NCBI GenBank assembly: GCA_023263785.1 | Contig: JALQUO010000002.1 | Span: 62,308-126,307, forward strand | DNA length: 64,000 bases | Source: Rickettsiales bacterium | Lineage (GTDB): Bacteria; Pseudomonadota; Alphaproteobacteria; Rickettsiales; Midichloriaceae | Reading direction: 5' to 3' | Shown here: piece after piece, positions 35,183-44,154 of the stretch | Layout: each line of letters opens with the position of its first letter | Numbering within the stretch: position 1 is the first letter of the stretch | Translations under genes and position numbers: made by a program | The notes under the pieces: generated by a model | The model's database searches: none | What the model was told of the DNA's origin: nothing | What the model saw: the letters and a program-made list of their open reading frames with translations, nothing else

Positions 35183-37288
35183 ATGCAAGATAAGGTTTTA
35201 TCAATAAAAGGGAAGTTTCTGAGTGCTTTAAAGCAACCAAAGCAGCATAAAGATATCTTGTTCGCAATAGGTATTATGTGTATAATATCTGTGTTGATAT
35301 TCCCAGTGCCACCACTACTTCTTGATTTCCTACTGAGTATCTCGATCAGCTTTGCAGTACTAATTTTGATGACTGTACTATTTATAAATAGGTCTTTAGA
35401 TTTCAACTCCTTTCCTAGTGTTTTGCTTGTTGTGACAATGTTAAGACTAGCATTAAACATTTCGACTACAAGATTGATTCTTGCAAATGGACACCTTGGG
35501 ACTGATGCTGCAGGTCATGTTGTTCAAGCTTTCGGACATTTTGTAATGGAAGGATCAATAGTAATTGGCTCGATAGTATTCGGAATTCTAACCATCATAA
35601 ATTTTATTGTTATTACTAAAGGCTCTGGGAGAATTGCTGAGGTAGCAGCTCGTTTCAGCCTTGATGCGATGCCTGGTAAGCAGATGTCAATCGATGCAGA
35701 CCTCTCTGCTGGAATAATCAAAGAAGATGAGGCTAAGAAGAGGAGGAAAGACTTAGAGGATGAGAGTACATTTTATGGTGCAATGGATGGTGCCAATAAG
35801 TTCGTACGAGGTGATGCAATAGCTGGACTTCTGATAACTTTCATTAACTTCATAGGTGGGATGTTGATAGGTATAGTGCAGAAGGATATGACCTTCTCCC
35901 AGGCTCTCCATACCTATACCCTGTTGACAATTGGTGATGGTCTTGTGACTCAAATTCCTGCTCTAATAGTTTCAATTGCTGCTGGTCTTCTTGTTACAAA
36001 ATCAGGCGCACAGGGATCAACAGAAAAAGCAATTTTTGAACAGCTTGGTAACTACCCGCAAAGCCTTGCCATAAGTGCTGGTCTTCTACTATTTATGGGA
36101 GTTGTTATGCCAGGGATTCCATTTATTCCATTTTTCATCGTTGCATTAGTTTGTGCTGCTGGCGCATATTTTATTCATAAAAATAAGATGTCTAAGGACG
36201 ATAAGAAATCTCCAGACAAGCCTATGACAGCGGAAGAGAGTAAAGCAGCTGCAGAAAGGAATATCATGCAATCACTGCAAATTGACATGATCAAGATAGA
36301 ACTAGGGTATGAACTTATAGCGCTTCTGAATGGACCAGAGGAGCTACGTTTGCCAAACCAAGTAAAAAACCTTAGAAAGCAAATAGCACGTGATATGGGT
36401 TTTATCTTGCCATCTGTTAGGATTCAAGACAACATGGAGCTCGGAAACCAAGAGTATGTTGTTAGAATTAAAGATGTAGAGGTAGCAAGGAACTCAGTTC
36501 GTCCTGGGAAGCTCCTCATAATGAACCCTAAAGGAACAGCTATGACAATAGAGGGTGAGGATGTAAAAGATCCAGCTTTTGGCATAAATGCTAGATGGAT
36601 TGATCCAGCATTCAGAGAGGAGGCAGTGTTTAAAGAATACACAGTGGTCGAAGCATCAACTGTAATCATTACACACCTCACAGAGTTAGTTAAGGAGAAT
36701 ATTACAGAACTCCTAACCTATGGTGAAGTACAGAAGTTGATTGATAACCTATCTCCAGAGCATAAGAAGTTAATTGAAACTATAATACCTTCTGATATGA
36801 CACTCGTTACATTGCAGAGAGTTCTACAGTCTCTCCTAAGTGAAAATGTCTCTGTGAGGGATCTATCGGCAATCATAGAAGCAGTATCAGAAATTTGTGC
36901 AAATACCAAGAATATCAGTAAGCTTGTTGAGCACGTTAGGATGAGATTGGCTAAGCAAATATGCCAGGCAAATACTAGTACTAAAGGCTATATTCCAATC
37001 GTCATCCTATCGCCTATGTGGGAGCAAACTTTCATAGAGAATATCGTTGGTGAAGGGGATAATAAACAGCTAATAATGCCGCCTAGCAAGCTTCATGATT
37101 TCGTTATCTCAGTCAGTAATGAATTTGATAAACAAAATACAAATAATGAATATCCCGTGCTTTTGACATCTCCAATGCTTCGACCTTATGCGAGATCAAT
37201 TATTGAGAGGTTCAAACCAAATATAGTTGTGATGTCTCAGAACGAAGTACATCCTAAAGCAAAGATAAAAACTGTTGGCCAAATCTAG
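35183..37288 (+). CDS. flhA: Flagellar export gate protein FlhA
   Basis: Core of the flagellar type III export gate in the inner membrane. Of 701 residues, the first ~330 hold eight helices with RLALNISTTRLILANGH (FHIPEP signature region) and the conserved loop ADLSAGIIKEDEAKKRR, FYGAMDGANKFVRGDAIAG. The rest is the cytoplasmic nonamer-ring domain. Features specific to FlhA rather than virulence LcrV/InvA proteins are inferred from the co-occurrence of flgI and flgH in the window. No other fli/flh gene is adjacent. The gene is full length, suggesting the flagellar apparatus is under selection. Confidence 0.95.
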   Translation: MQDKVLSIKGKFLSALKQPKQHKDILFAIGIMCIISVLIFPVPPLLLDFLLSISISFAVLILMTVLFINRSLDFNSFPSVLLVVTMLRLALNISTTRLILANGHLGTDAAGHVVQAFGHFVMEGSIVIGSIVFGILTIINFIVITKGSGRIAEVAARFSLDAMPGKQMSIDADLSAGIIKEDEAKKRRKDLEDESTFYGAMDGANKFVRGDAIAGLLITFINFIGGMLIGIVQKDMTFSQALHTYTLLTIGDGLVTQIPALIVSIAAGLLVTKSGAQGSTEKAIFEQLGNYPQSLAISAGLLLFMGVVMPGIPFIPFFIVALVCAAGAYFIHKNKMSKDDKKSPDKPMTAEESKAAAERNIMQSLQIDMIKIELGYELIALLNGPEELRLPNQVKNLRKQIARDMGFILPSVRIQDNMELGNQEYVVRIKDVEVARNSVRPGKLLIMNPKGTAMTIEGEDVKDPAFGINARWIDPAFREEAVFKEYTVVEASTVIITHLTELVKENITELLTYGEVQKLIDNLSPEHKKLIETIIPSDMTLVTLQRVLQSLLSENVSVRDLSAIIEAVSEICANTKNISKLVEHVRMRLAKQICQANTSTKGYIPIVILSPMWEQTFIENIVGEGDNKQLIMPPSKLHDFVISVSNEFDKQNTNNEYPVLLTSPMLRPYARSIIERFKPNIVVMSQNEVHPKAKIKTVGQI

Positions 37289-37305
37289 ATAATAAATAAT
37301 TTTTC

Positions 37306-37334
37306 TTGTTTTGTTCTACCAGGGATAGTATAAT
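37306..37334 (+). promoter_or_regulatory. Promoter for the two unknown ORFs after flhA
   Basis: TTGTTT (37306-37311), a 17-base spacer and TATAAT (37329-37334) lie 34 bases before the ATG at 37368, so this pair is probably transcribed separately from flhA. Confidence 0.5.
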
Positions 37335-37367
37335 TAATCTTGTAGACAACAATAAACTTATGGGAAA

Positions 37368-37649
37368 ATGGCTGAAGAAACATTAGATGGCAAGAAATTA
37401 AAATTATCTAAAAACTTTTATTCAGGTAATCCTGAAAAACTAACACAAGATCTTTCATCATTGGCTGGTGTTGTTACAAGCCTTACAGAGAGTAATTTAG
37501 ATGAAGTACGTCTAAAGGTTGAAAAAGCAAAGATGAAAGAAATTCTAAAAAGTGCATCAGCAGAGGATAAAAACTTTCTAGGTAAACCGACATCCCTTAC
37601 AATTAATGAGATGTCATTAGAAGAGCTTCAAATTTTAGAAAAAAAATGA
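37368..37649 (+). CDS. Unknown small protein, possibly 5' part of a frameshifted gene
   Basis: A 93-residue hydrophilic protein rich in Lys, Leu and Ser that I do not recognise. It ends with KK and TGA directly after an A8 tract (37639-37646). The next frame begins at the overlapping ATG (ATGA, 37646-37649). One extra A in the tract would fuse the two into a single ~310-residue protein. As annotated it could be the first gene of a coupled pair; both readings are compatible with the sequence. A promoter lies just upstream. Confidence 0.5.
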   Translation: MAEETLDGKKLKLSKNFYSGNPEKLTQDLSSLAGVVTSLTESNLDEVRLKVEKAKMKEILKSASAEDKNFLGKPTSLTINEMSLEELQILEKK

Positions 37650-38299
37650 AGATTTTACAAGGTCAGAGGCAAGTTTTGCATCATAGCTTAGAAAAGATAG
37701 CAAAAAATGAGAGACAATTAGGATTTAATGATCATGTTAACGATTCAAATTTGAGTGATGTTTTTGCATCTATTTCAGATTATGGAACTCAACAAGTTGT
37801 TGATGCGGTACAGAATGTTGTTGGTACAAAAACAATATCTGAAATGTCCAGTAAAGAAATGGATAAAGTGTTACAAAGAATCGCAGAAGAGAATTTTGAA
37901 CATTTTACAACTGTTGTTACAAACGCCAAGATAAGTGTAATTGCAGAAAAAATGGAAAAAACTGGCAAGACACTTGAAGAGTTAACTGTAGAACTTGATA
38001 GAGGTGACTTTGATGGTGAACTGAAAGCTATAACTGCACTTGTTGACACAATTGATCCATCTTCAAGGGATAATAGTACAAAAATGCAATCTAGTGGTAA
38101 CTTGTATAAACTCGAAAGACTTGAGGGTATATCACAGTTTCTCACAACAAAAGCTGAAATACAAAAACTGCAAACTGTTCTCACAGCTGCAAAAGAACTC
38201 ACAGATTTAGGTGCTACAAATGTTGATGCAACAGTTTCTGTAAAAGAAAAAAGGAAGGTATTTGAAAGGCCTCTTAATCATGGGATTAGTGTACGTTAA
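37646..38299 (+). CDS. Unknown helical protein, possibly 3' part of a frameshifted gene
   Basis: A 217-residue hydrophilic, mostly helical protein with no signal or membrane segment. Charged and Thr/Ser-rich stretches such as KTGKTLEELTVELDRGDFDG suggest a soluble, possibly coiled-coil protein. No family is recognised. It starts at an ATG overlapping the previous stop (ATGA) and ends 4 bases inside the convergent priA. Whether it is translated alone by coupling or as part of a fusion through the A8 tract cannot be settled from the DNA. Confidence 0.55.
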   Translation: MKILQGQRQVLHHSLEKIAKNERQLGFNDHVNDSNLSDVFASISDYGTQQVVDAVQNVVGTKTISEMSSKEMDKVLQRIAEENFEHFTTVVTNAKISVIAEKMEKTGKTLEELTVELDRGDFDGELKAITALVDTIDPSSRDNSTKMQSSGNLYKLERLEGISQFLTTKAEIQKLQTVLTAAKELTDLGATNVDATVSVKEKRKVFERPLNHGISVR

Positions 38300-40278
38300 T
38301 AAAAACTCTGCGGATCAACGTCTGCTGTTACTGATACGTAGTGTGGTACTTGGATTGAATCCAACCACTCTTCTACAACTTTCAGGACGGCCTGTCTGTT
38401 GATGCCTTTGAATAAAATCTGATACCTGTACTTTTTATGCATCCTGTGAATGGCAGCAGGTATTGGACCAAAGACTTTTAAATGAGATGAGCTCTCTGGA
38501 ATAGATATAGACAGCAACCACTTATGTAGTCTTTTTTCATCTCCAGAGCTGATATTGATTAAAATAAATGTTCCATATGGAGGGACTCCTGCAGCTTCTC
38601 TATTAGCAAGCTCAAGTTTGACAAAATCCTGCTTGCTACCAGATGCTATTGAGTTGATTACAGGAGATTTCTTGTTAAGCGTTTGAATAATTGCAAGACC
38701 TCTTTTTTCCCTTCCAACACGACCTATAACTTGCTGTAGTAACTGATATGTTCTTTCAAAAGATCTTATATCTCCGCTGAATTTTTGGTTATTTGCATCA
38801 ACTACAACACATAGACCCATCTTCGGGAAGTGTAAACCTTTTGCTAATACTTGAGTGCCAATAACTATATCAACTTCATGATTGGATATCTTTTGAATTA
38901 CTGATGCTGCATCTTCTTGTTCTAGAATATCTCTGGTAACGGTTAAAATTCTTGCTTGAGGAAAGTGAACTGTTAGTTCCTCATGTAGTTTCTCGACTCC
39001 TGGATGATAAGTATAAAGGGATTCTTGTCCACATGTAGAGCATGTTTTTTGTTCTGTTATGGTATATCCGCAGTGTCTGCATTTCAGTTGTTTTCTGTAT
39101 TTATAATGAGTAAGTTTTATGTCACAATTCCTACATCTTACTGTTGACATGCAGCTGTTGCAGATAGTTGTTGCTGCATAGCCTTTCCTGTTTAAAAATA
39201 TTAAGACTTGTTCTTTAGCTACAATTGCTTTCGATATTTCTTCGAGTGATGTTGGATGTAACATTGGAAATACCCTATTTTTTTTGTTACTTATATCCCA
39301 CATGTTTGCAACTTCTATTTCCAACTTTGCTTCAGAGAAATTCCTTTGATTCAAATGAAAATACCTATAATGCCCTTGTTGCACATGATACATTGTTTCG
39401 ATTGAAGGGGTGGCTGAAGTCAAGACTATTGGTATGTTTGAGATCTTTGCTCTGAGGACTGCCATATCCCTTGCATTATAGATTGGACTTGTTTCTTGTT
39501 TAAAGCTTATATCGTGTTCTTCATCGACTATTATCATCCTGAGATTTGCAAAAGGCAAGAACAGAGCACTTCTTGCACCGATAACACATCTAATGGAATT
39601 ATCTTGCACTCCCGTCCAAACAAGATCTTTATCCTTCTGTTTCACATTTGAATGCCATGAATGAAGGTCATCCCCCATTATGACTCTAGCTCTCTCAATT
39701 ATCTGAGTTGTAAGCAATATCTCTGGTAACAGAATAAGTACCTGCCCTCCAGCGTCGACAATTTCTTTAGCCAACTGAAGATATAACTCTGTTTTGCCAG
39801 ACCCAGTGACGCCATCTAAAACAGATACACCTTGATTAGTAATTATTTCGTCAAAGACAATCTGCTGTTCTTTTGAAAGTGGTATTATTTCAATATCAGC
39901 TTCTAACAAAGTATTTATTTCTTTGGAGGTATCCTTCATCATGAACTTCTTCATTATGATTTTGTGTCTTCTAACAAGTGGTCCAAGGACCATTTTTAAG
40001 ACCAAACCCTTTATTGAAAGATTTTCTTTTGAGAATGAATCTATGAAGCTTCTTATATTGTGATTGAGATGGAAGTTAGGAATTTTTTCAATGATGTTTT
40101 TAATTTCATAATCATAACTATCTTTTTCATCTTTTTCCCAAACAACTCCAACTGCAATTTTTTTCCTCAGAGGTATAAAAACAAAATCACCCTCTGAGAT
40201 GCTCTCATCTGAAGTCGCATATGACAAAAAGTTTTTTATGTTACTTGGTATTAAGACTGAGAAAAGTTTTTTTGACAA
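38296..40278 (-). CDS. priA: Primosomal protein N' (PriA helicase)
   Basis: Replication-restart helicase that reloads DnaB at stalled forks. The 660 residues are shorter than the E. coli protein (732) but complete: an N-terminal 3' DNA-binding domain, Walker A as GVTGSGKTELYL, DEEH box IIVDEEHDISFKQE, a zinc-binding insert with Cys pairs CNSCMSTVRCRNC and CRHCGY/CSTCGQE, and helicase motifs V-VI with VIGTQVLAKGLHFP and QVIGRVGR. The start is TTG at 40278; no ATG is available before the conserved region. It overlaps the unknown gene upstream of it by 4 bases at the 3' end. Confidence 0.93.
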   Translation of the reverse strand: MSKKLFSVLIPSNIKNFLSYATSDESISEGDFVFIPLRKKIAVGVVWEKDEKDSYDYEIKNIIEKIPNFHLNHNIRSFIDSFSKENLSIKGLVLKMVLGPLVRRHKIIMKKFMMKDTSKEINTLLEADIEIIPLSKEQQIVFDEIITNQGVSVLDGVTGSGKTELYLQLAKEIVDAGGQVLILLPEILLTTQIIERARVIMGDDLHSWHSNVKQKDKDLVWTGVQDNSIRCVIGARSALFLPFANLRMIIVDEEHDISFKQETSPIYNARDMAVLRAKISNIPIVLTSATPSIETMYHVQQGHYRYFHLNQRNFSEAKLEIEVANMWDISNKKNRVFPMLHPTSLEEISKAIVAKEQVLIFLNRKGYAATTICNSCMSTVRCRNCDIKLTHYKYRKQLKCRHCGYTITEQKTCSTCGQESLYTYHPGVEKLHEELTVHFPQARILTVTRDILEQEDAASVIQKISNHEVDIVIGTQVLAKGLHFPKMGLCVVVDANNQKFSGDIRSFERTYQLLQQVIGRVGREKRGLAIIQTLNKKSPVINSIASGSKQDFVKLELANREAAGVPPYGTFILINISSGDEKRLHKWLLSISIPESSSHLKVFGPIPAAIHRMHKKYRYQILFKGINRQAVLKVVEEWLDSIQVPHYVSVTADVDPQSFY

Positions 40279-40308
40279 CGCCTGGTTTATTAATTAATTT
40301 GAAGCATC

Positions 40309-40337
40309 TATTGTTTTATATACAGTGAAAAACAATA
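40309..40337. other. 9-bp dyad in the priA/patatin intergenic region
   Basis: TATTGTTTT (40309-40317) and AAAACAATA (40329-40337) pair perfectly around an 11-base loop in the 185-base spacer between divergent genes. It may be an operator or chance in AT-rich DNA. Confidence 0.25.
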
Positions 40338-40463
40338 AATTAAACCTTCAAAAAAATTTTTATGATCAGTTAGGGGAAAAAACAAGTAAATCTTAAGAAT
40401 TAAATTTAATAAAGTTTTAACATTTATTTGTTATGACATGATTATTATTTCAACAATAGAAAA

Positions 40464-41528
40464 ATGAAAAAAATCGCTTTAGTTTTACCTGGAGGTTGAG
40501 TTAGAGGTATACAACAACAATGTATATTGTCTGCAATTGATAAAGAATTGAGTAAATTAATTTCAGATTACAAAGGGTTAAGTAATTATATTGATTATTT
40601 TGCAGGTACATCTATAGGTGCTTTAGGTGTTGTTCATGCTGCAGTATGTGATGGCGATGGAAATACATATAATTCTTTTGATGATGGCGTAAATGTTTTC
40701 CTTGAAAATGCAGGAAATGTGTTATCTCAAAAACCATCCAACTATTTGGTGTCTGCTTTGTCACTACTACCATCATGGGGCATAACTGGGCCATATTATT
40801 CCAATGAAATGATAAAAAATATTTTATCTGGGATTGTTGGAGACAAAACTGTTGGAGATAATATCTTAAAAGGGAAATTTCTAATTACATCATATTGTTT
40901 AAATCATTGTGAGCCAACTGTGTGGACAAACATTGGTACAGAAGAACAACGAAGTAAAATAAATTACTGTGTTAAAGATATTGATCAAATAAAACTGCAA
41001 GACATAGTCACAGCCTCAGCTGCAGTTCCAGTTCTTTTACCAGCTCACGAAATTGAATATCAAAGAGATGATCAAATAAAAATACTACATGAAATTGATG
41101 GTGGATTTGTATCCAATACTCCAGTTCTGGATTTAATGAGTTGTATTTCTGGTATGGAAGGGATTGACTTATCAGATCTTTTTGTTATCTCGATTGGTGC
41201 TGGTGAAGTTAATACAGATCTTTCTAATTTGAAAAATGGAGGAGTATTATCTTATTCTACAAATTTTGCATCTGTAATGACTTCTCATATAAATGTTGTA
41301 CAAAAGTATAATGAAGAGATTGCAAAACAACTTATTGAAGGTCAGGGGGGTAAATTTAGTTCAATAAATATTTCAATGTCAGTAACTGATTTTGCAAATG
41401 CTATAAATGATTCATTAGATTCAATGCAATACTATAAATCAATGGCTGATGAGTTTGTAGAACAAAATCCTGAACTAATTCAAAACATAGCATATGAATT
41501 AGCTTGTTGGATTAATTCTAATTCATAG
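40464..41528 (+). pseudogene. Patatin-like phospholipase gene with internal TGA stop
   Basis: Patatins are Ser-Asp dyad lipid acyl hydrolases, and several rickettsial ones are secreted phospholipases acting on host membranes. From the ATG at 40464 the first residues read MKKIALVLPGG, then TGA (40497-40499), then VRGI: the stop replaces the third Gly of the oxyanion-hole GGGxRG. One base (GGA to TGA) explains it. The rest of the 354-codon frame is intact, with the nucleophile elbow GTSIGAL (Ser at codon 50) and the catalytic DGG (Asp at codon 212). Restart at TTG 40527 would lack the oxyanion hole and probably activity. No N-terminal signal peptide is seen. The 3' end overlaps the convergent gene by 6 bases. 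Confidence 0.85.
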
Positions 41529-42041
41529 ACTTCTGCCTCTATGTTTGCCTTGAGCTCTTGACTGAGCCTTTATAAGGTTTACATAGTATCCATGTTTATT
41601 CTTCTGAGCAGAATTCTGCAAGTTCAATCTCATCAGAATGGATTGCATACTTTGTGACATGATCAGTCTAGTCCAAAACCCTAGAGGCTTAGCGATACCA
41701 ACAACAGTATCATCAGAAACAGATTGTTTTCTTTGTGGTGATTCAACTAATCCTTCTTCTGGTTCAATTTCATTTTTTCTTTGTTGCAGTTTTATGTATT
41801 CTTGACTCTTTTCCTTGCCTGTAACTATTTCTTTTCTCTCATCTCTTGCTTGGAACTCATCAGTTTTTTTAACATGAGGTTTTTTTCTATCTTGTCGGTA
41901 AGGTGATGAATCAAGAATATCATTTAAGTGCTTCTGAGATTTCTTTTTTGAGATTGCTGTTGCGATATATAAAGCAGAAAAAATAAATAAAACTATAAAT
42001 AGTAAGATTCCACCAAAGATTAATATTAAAATTTCCATCAA
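41523..42041 (-). CDS. Unknown single-pass membrane protein with basic tail
   Basis: A 172-residue protein with one N-terminal membrane helix (LILIFGGILLFIVLFIFSAL) followed by a charged, low-complexity segment rich in Lys, Arg, Glu and Gln, and a basic C-terminus (SRAQGKHRGRSL). The helix is an uncleaved anchor by appearance (short N-terminal tail, no Ala-X-Ala). No family is recognised. It overlaps the patatin frame by 6 bases and is divergent from nrdA. Confidence 0.55.
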   Translation of the reverse strand: MMEILILIFGGILLFIVLFIFSALYIATAISKKKSQKHLNDILDSSPYRQDRKKPHVKKTDEFQARDERKEIVTGKEKSQEYIKLQQRKNEIEPEEGLVESPQRKQSVSDDTVVGIAKPLGFWTRLIMSQSMQSILMRLNLQNSAQKNKHGYYVNLIKAQSRAQGKHRGRSL

Positions 42042-42117
42042 GACACAAATTTTTAAAAATTTACTAGAAAATGAAAAAAATATTTTACTACTAAAACTAG
42101 GTTTTGACTATACGCGT

Positions 42118-44151
42118 ATGTTTGTCAACATGTTTTGGAAAAAATTTTTCAATTTATATATATCAAAACATATAGTATACAAGAACCACATATTAGAAAA
42201 TCCCAAACACAACAACACTCAACTTATGATGCAAATTGACTCTTCAAATTTAGATGCACTCAGTGTAAAAATATTGCCACAGAATTTTGATCTCAAACTT
42301 CAGGAGAAAAATACCTCAAAAAGCGATGTGTTATTGCCATGTCGTTTTGAAGTAAGGGTAGATAATACAAGGGATGAACTCTTATCAGATGCAAGTAAGG
42401 CCATCTTGAGCGATAGATATTTACTTGAGGGTGAGACATATCAAACAATGTTTGCAAGAGTTGCAACACATTACGCCGAGGATGAAGGTCATGCTCAAAG
42501 ACTATATGATTACATGAGTAAGCTTTGGTTCATGCCGGCAACACCAGTTCTCAGCAATGGAGGAACAACAAGAGGTTTACCGATCTCTTGTTTTCTCAAT
42601 GAAGTAAATGATAATCTTAAGAGCATTGTTGAAACATGGAATGAAAATGCATGGCTTGCTGCTTGCGGTGGTGGTATAGGCACATACTGGGGAAATGTCA
42701 GATCTATTGGTGAGAAAGTACGTGGAAATGGAAAAACCTCAGGAATAATACCATTTGTTTGCGTGCAAGACAGTCTTTGTCTTGCAATATCTCAAGGTAA
42801 TTTAAGAAGAGGTAGCTCTGCTGTATTCTTACCAATCCACCATCCAGAGATCGAAGAATTTATCGAGATCAGAAAACCTACAGGTGGAGACTACAATAGA
42901 AAAGCCTTGAACTTACACCATGGTGTGATCATAACAGATGACTTTATGAAGGCAGTTGAGGAAGATAAGGAGTGGAATCTCATCAGTCCTGCAAATGGAG
43001 CAGTCGTCAGTACCTTAAAAGCTCGTGAGCTATGGATAAGACTCCTGATAGCCAGAATCGAAACTGGTGAGCCTTATATGATATTTATAGACAGTGTTAA
43101 TAATGCTCTTCCTGAGACTTACAAGAAGTTTGGTTTGAAAGTCAAGACATCAAACCTTTGTAGTGAGATAATGCTGACAACGGGTACAGATCATCTGAAA
43201 AATGAGAGAACTGCTGTCTGTTGCCTTTCTTCATTAAACATAGAAGAATATGATGATTGGAAAGATGATCAAAACTTCATAATGGATGTCATGAAGTTTC
43301 TAGATAACGTTCTGCAGGATTTCATAGATAATGCATCTCCAGAGCATGCTAAGGCTATCTATGCTGCGAAGCGTGAAAGAAGTATTGGTCTTGGAGTAAT
43401 GGGTTTCCATTCATTTCTGCAAAGCAAAAAAGTGCCAATGGATTCTCTCATGGCAAAAGTTTGGAATAAAAAGATTTTTGCCTATATAAAGAATGAGGCA
43501 GACAAGGCATCTAAAATATTAGCTGTTGAGAAAGGTCCTTGCCTTGATGCAATAGAGTGCGGAATAAATGAGAGGTTCACACATAAGATGGCAATAGCTC
43601 CAACAGCTTCTATATCAATCATAGCTGGGAATTCATCTCCTGGAATTGAACCATATGCTGCAAATGTATACACTCAAAAGACTCTTAGTGGATCATTCAG
43701 TATGCAAAACAAAAACCTGAAAAAGCTTCTTGTAGACAAAGGTTACAACACAGAAGATGTTTGGTCGTCAATCATGAAGCACGAAGGATCAGTACAGCAT
43801 TTAGATTTCTTGACTCAAGATGAAAAAGATATCTTTAAGACAGCATTTGAGATTGATCAGATTACCCTTGTCGACCTTGCAGCTGACAGAACACCTTTCA
43901 TATGTCAAGCAACATCACTTAACCTTTTCTTACCTGCAAACATCCATAAGAAATATCTGCATAAGATTCACTTTAGGGCTTGGAAAAAGGGTGTAAAGAG
44001 CCTTTACTATTCAAGATCAAAATCTATCCAGAGAGCTGAAACAGGATACTCTCACCACAGCAAACTAGGTGATGCCCAGGAAGCTCTGATGAAGTCTATG
44101 GAAAAGGCTGGAATGGAAAATAAATATGATGAGTGCACAGCATGTCAATAG
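42118..44151 (+). CDS. nrdA: Ribonucleoside-diphosphate reductase alpha subunit
   Basis: Large subunit of class I ribonucleotide reductase, making dNDPs from NDPs with the radical partner NrdB (not in this window). The frame is 677 residues; the ATG at 42226 (MMQIDSSN) is a better start, giving ~640. Visible are FMPATPVLSNGG, the substrate-site cysteine in LPISCFLNE, AACGGGIGTYWG, the active-site NLCSEI with the radical Cys, the second redox Cys in AVCCLSSLN, TAPTASISIIAGNSSPGIEP (seen as APTASISIIAGNSSPGIEP) and the C-terminal shuttle pair CTAC. The N-terminal ATP-cone present in E. coli NrdA is missing, as in short alphaproteobacterial forms. Confidence 0.93.
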   Translation: MFVNMFWKKFFNLYISKHIVYKNHILENPKHNNTQLMMQIDSSNLDALSVKILPQNFDLKLQEKNTSKSDVLLPCRFEVRVDNTRDELLSDASKAILSDRYLLEGETYQTMFARVATHYAEDEGHAQRLYDYMSKLWFMPATPVLSNGGTTRGLPISCFLNEVNDNLKSIVETWNENAWLAACGGGIGTYWGNVRSIGEKVRGNGKTSGIIPFVCVQDSLCLAISQGNLRRGSSAVFLPIHHPEIEEFIEIRKPTGGDYNRKALNLHHGVIITDDFMKAVEEDKEWNLISPANGAVVSTLKARELWIRLLIARIETGEPYMIFIDSVNNALPETYKKFGLKVKTSNLCSEIMLTTGTDHLKNERTAVCCLSSLNIEEYDDWKDDQNFIMDVMKFLDNVLQDFIDNASPEHAKAIYAAKRERSIGLGVMGFHSFLQSKKVPMDSLMAKVWNKKIFAYIKNEADKASKILAVEKGPCLDAIECGINERFTHKMAIAPTASISIIAGNSSPGIEPYAANVYTQKTLSGSFSMQNKNLKKLLVDKGYNTEDVWSSIMKHEGSVQHLDFLTQDEKDIFKTAFEIDQITLVDLAADRTPFICQATSLNLFLPANIHKKYLHKIHFRAWKKGVKSLYYSRSKSIQRAETGYSHHSKLGDAQEALMKSMEKAGMENKYDECTACQ

Positions 44152-44154
44152 AAG

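Noticed and set aside
40497-40499. TGA read as glycine or tryptophan (alternative genetic code)
   Set aside because: TGA ends several intact genes here (metG, tatA, ileS, DUF2610 gene) at the expected protein length, and no other gene has an in-frame TGA in a conserved region.
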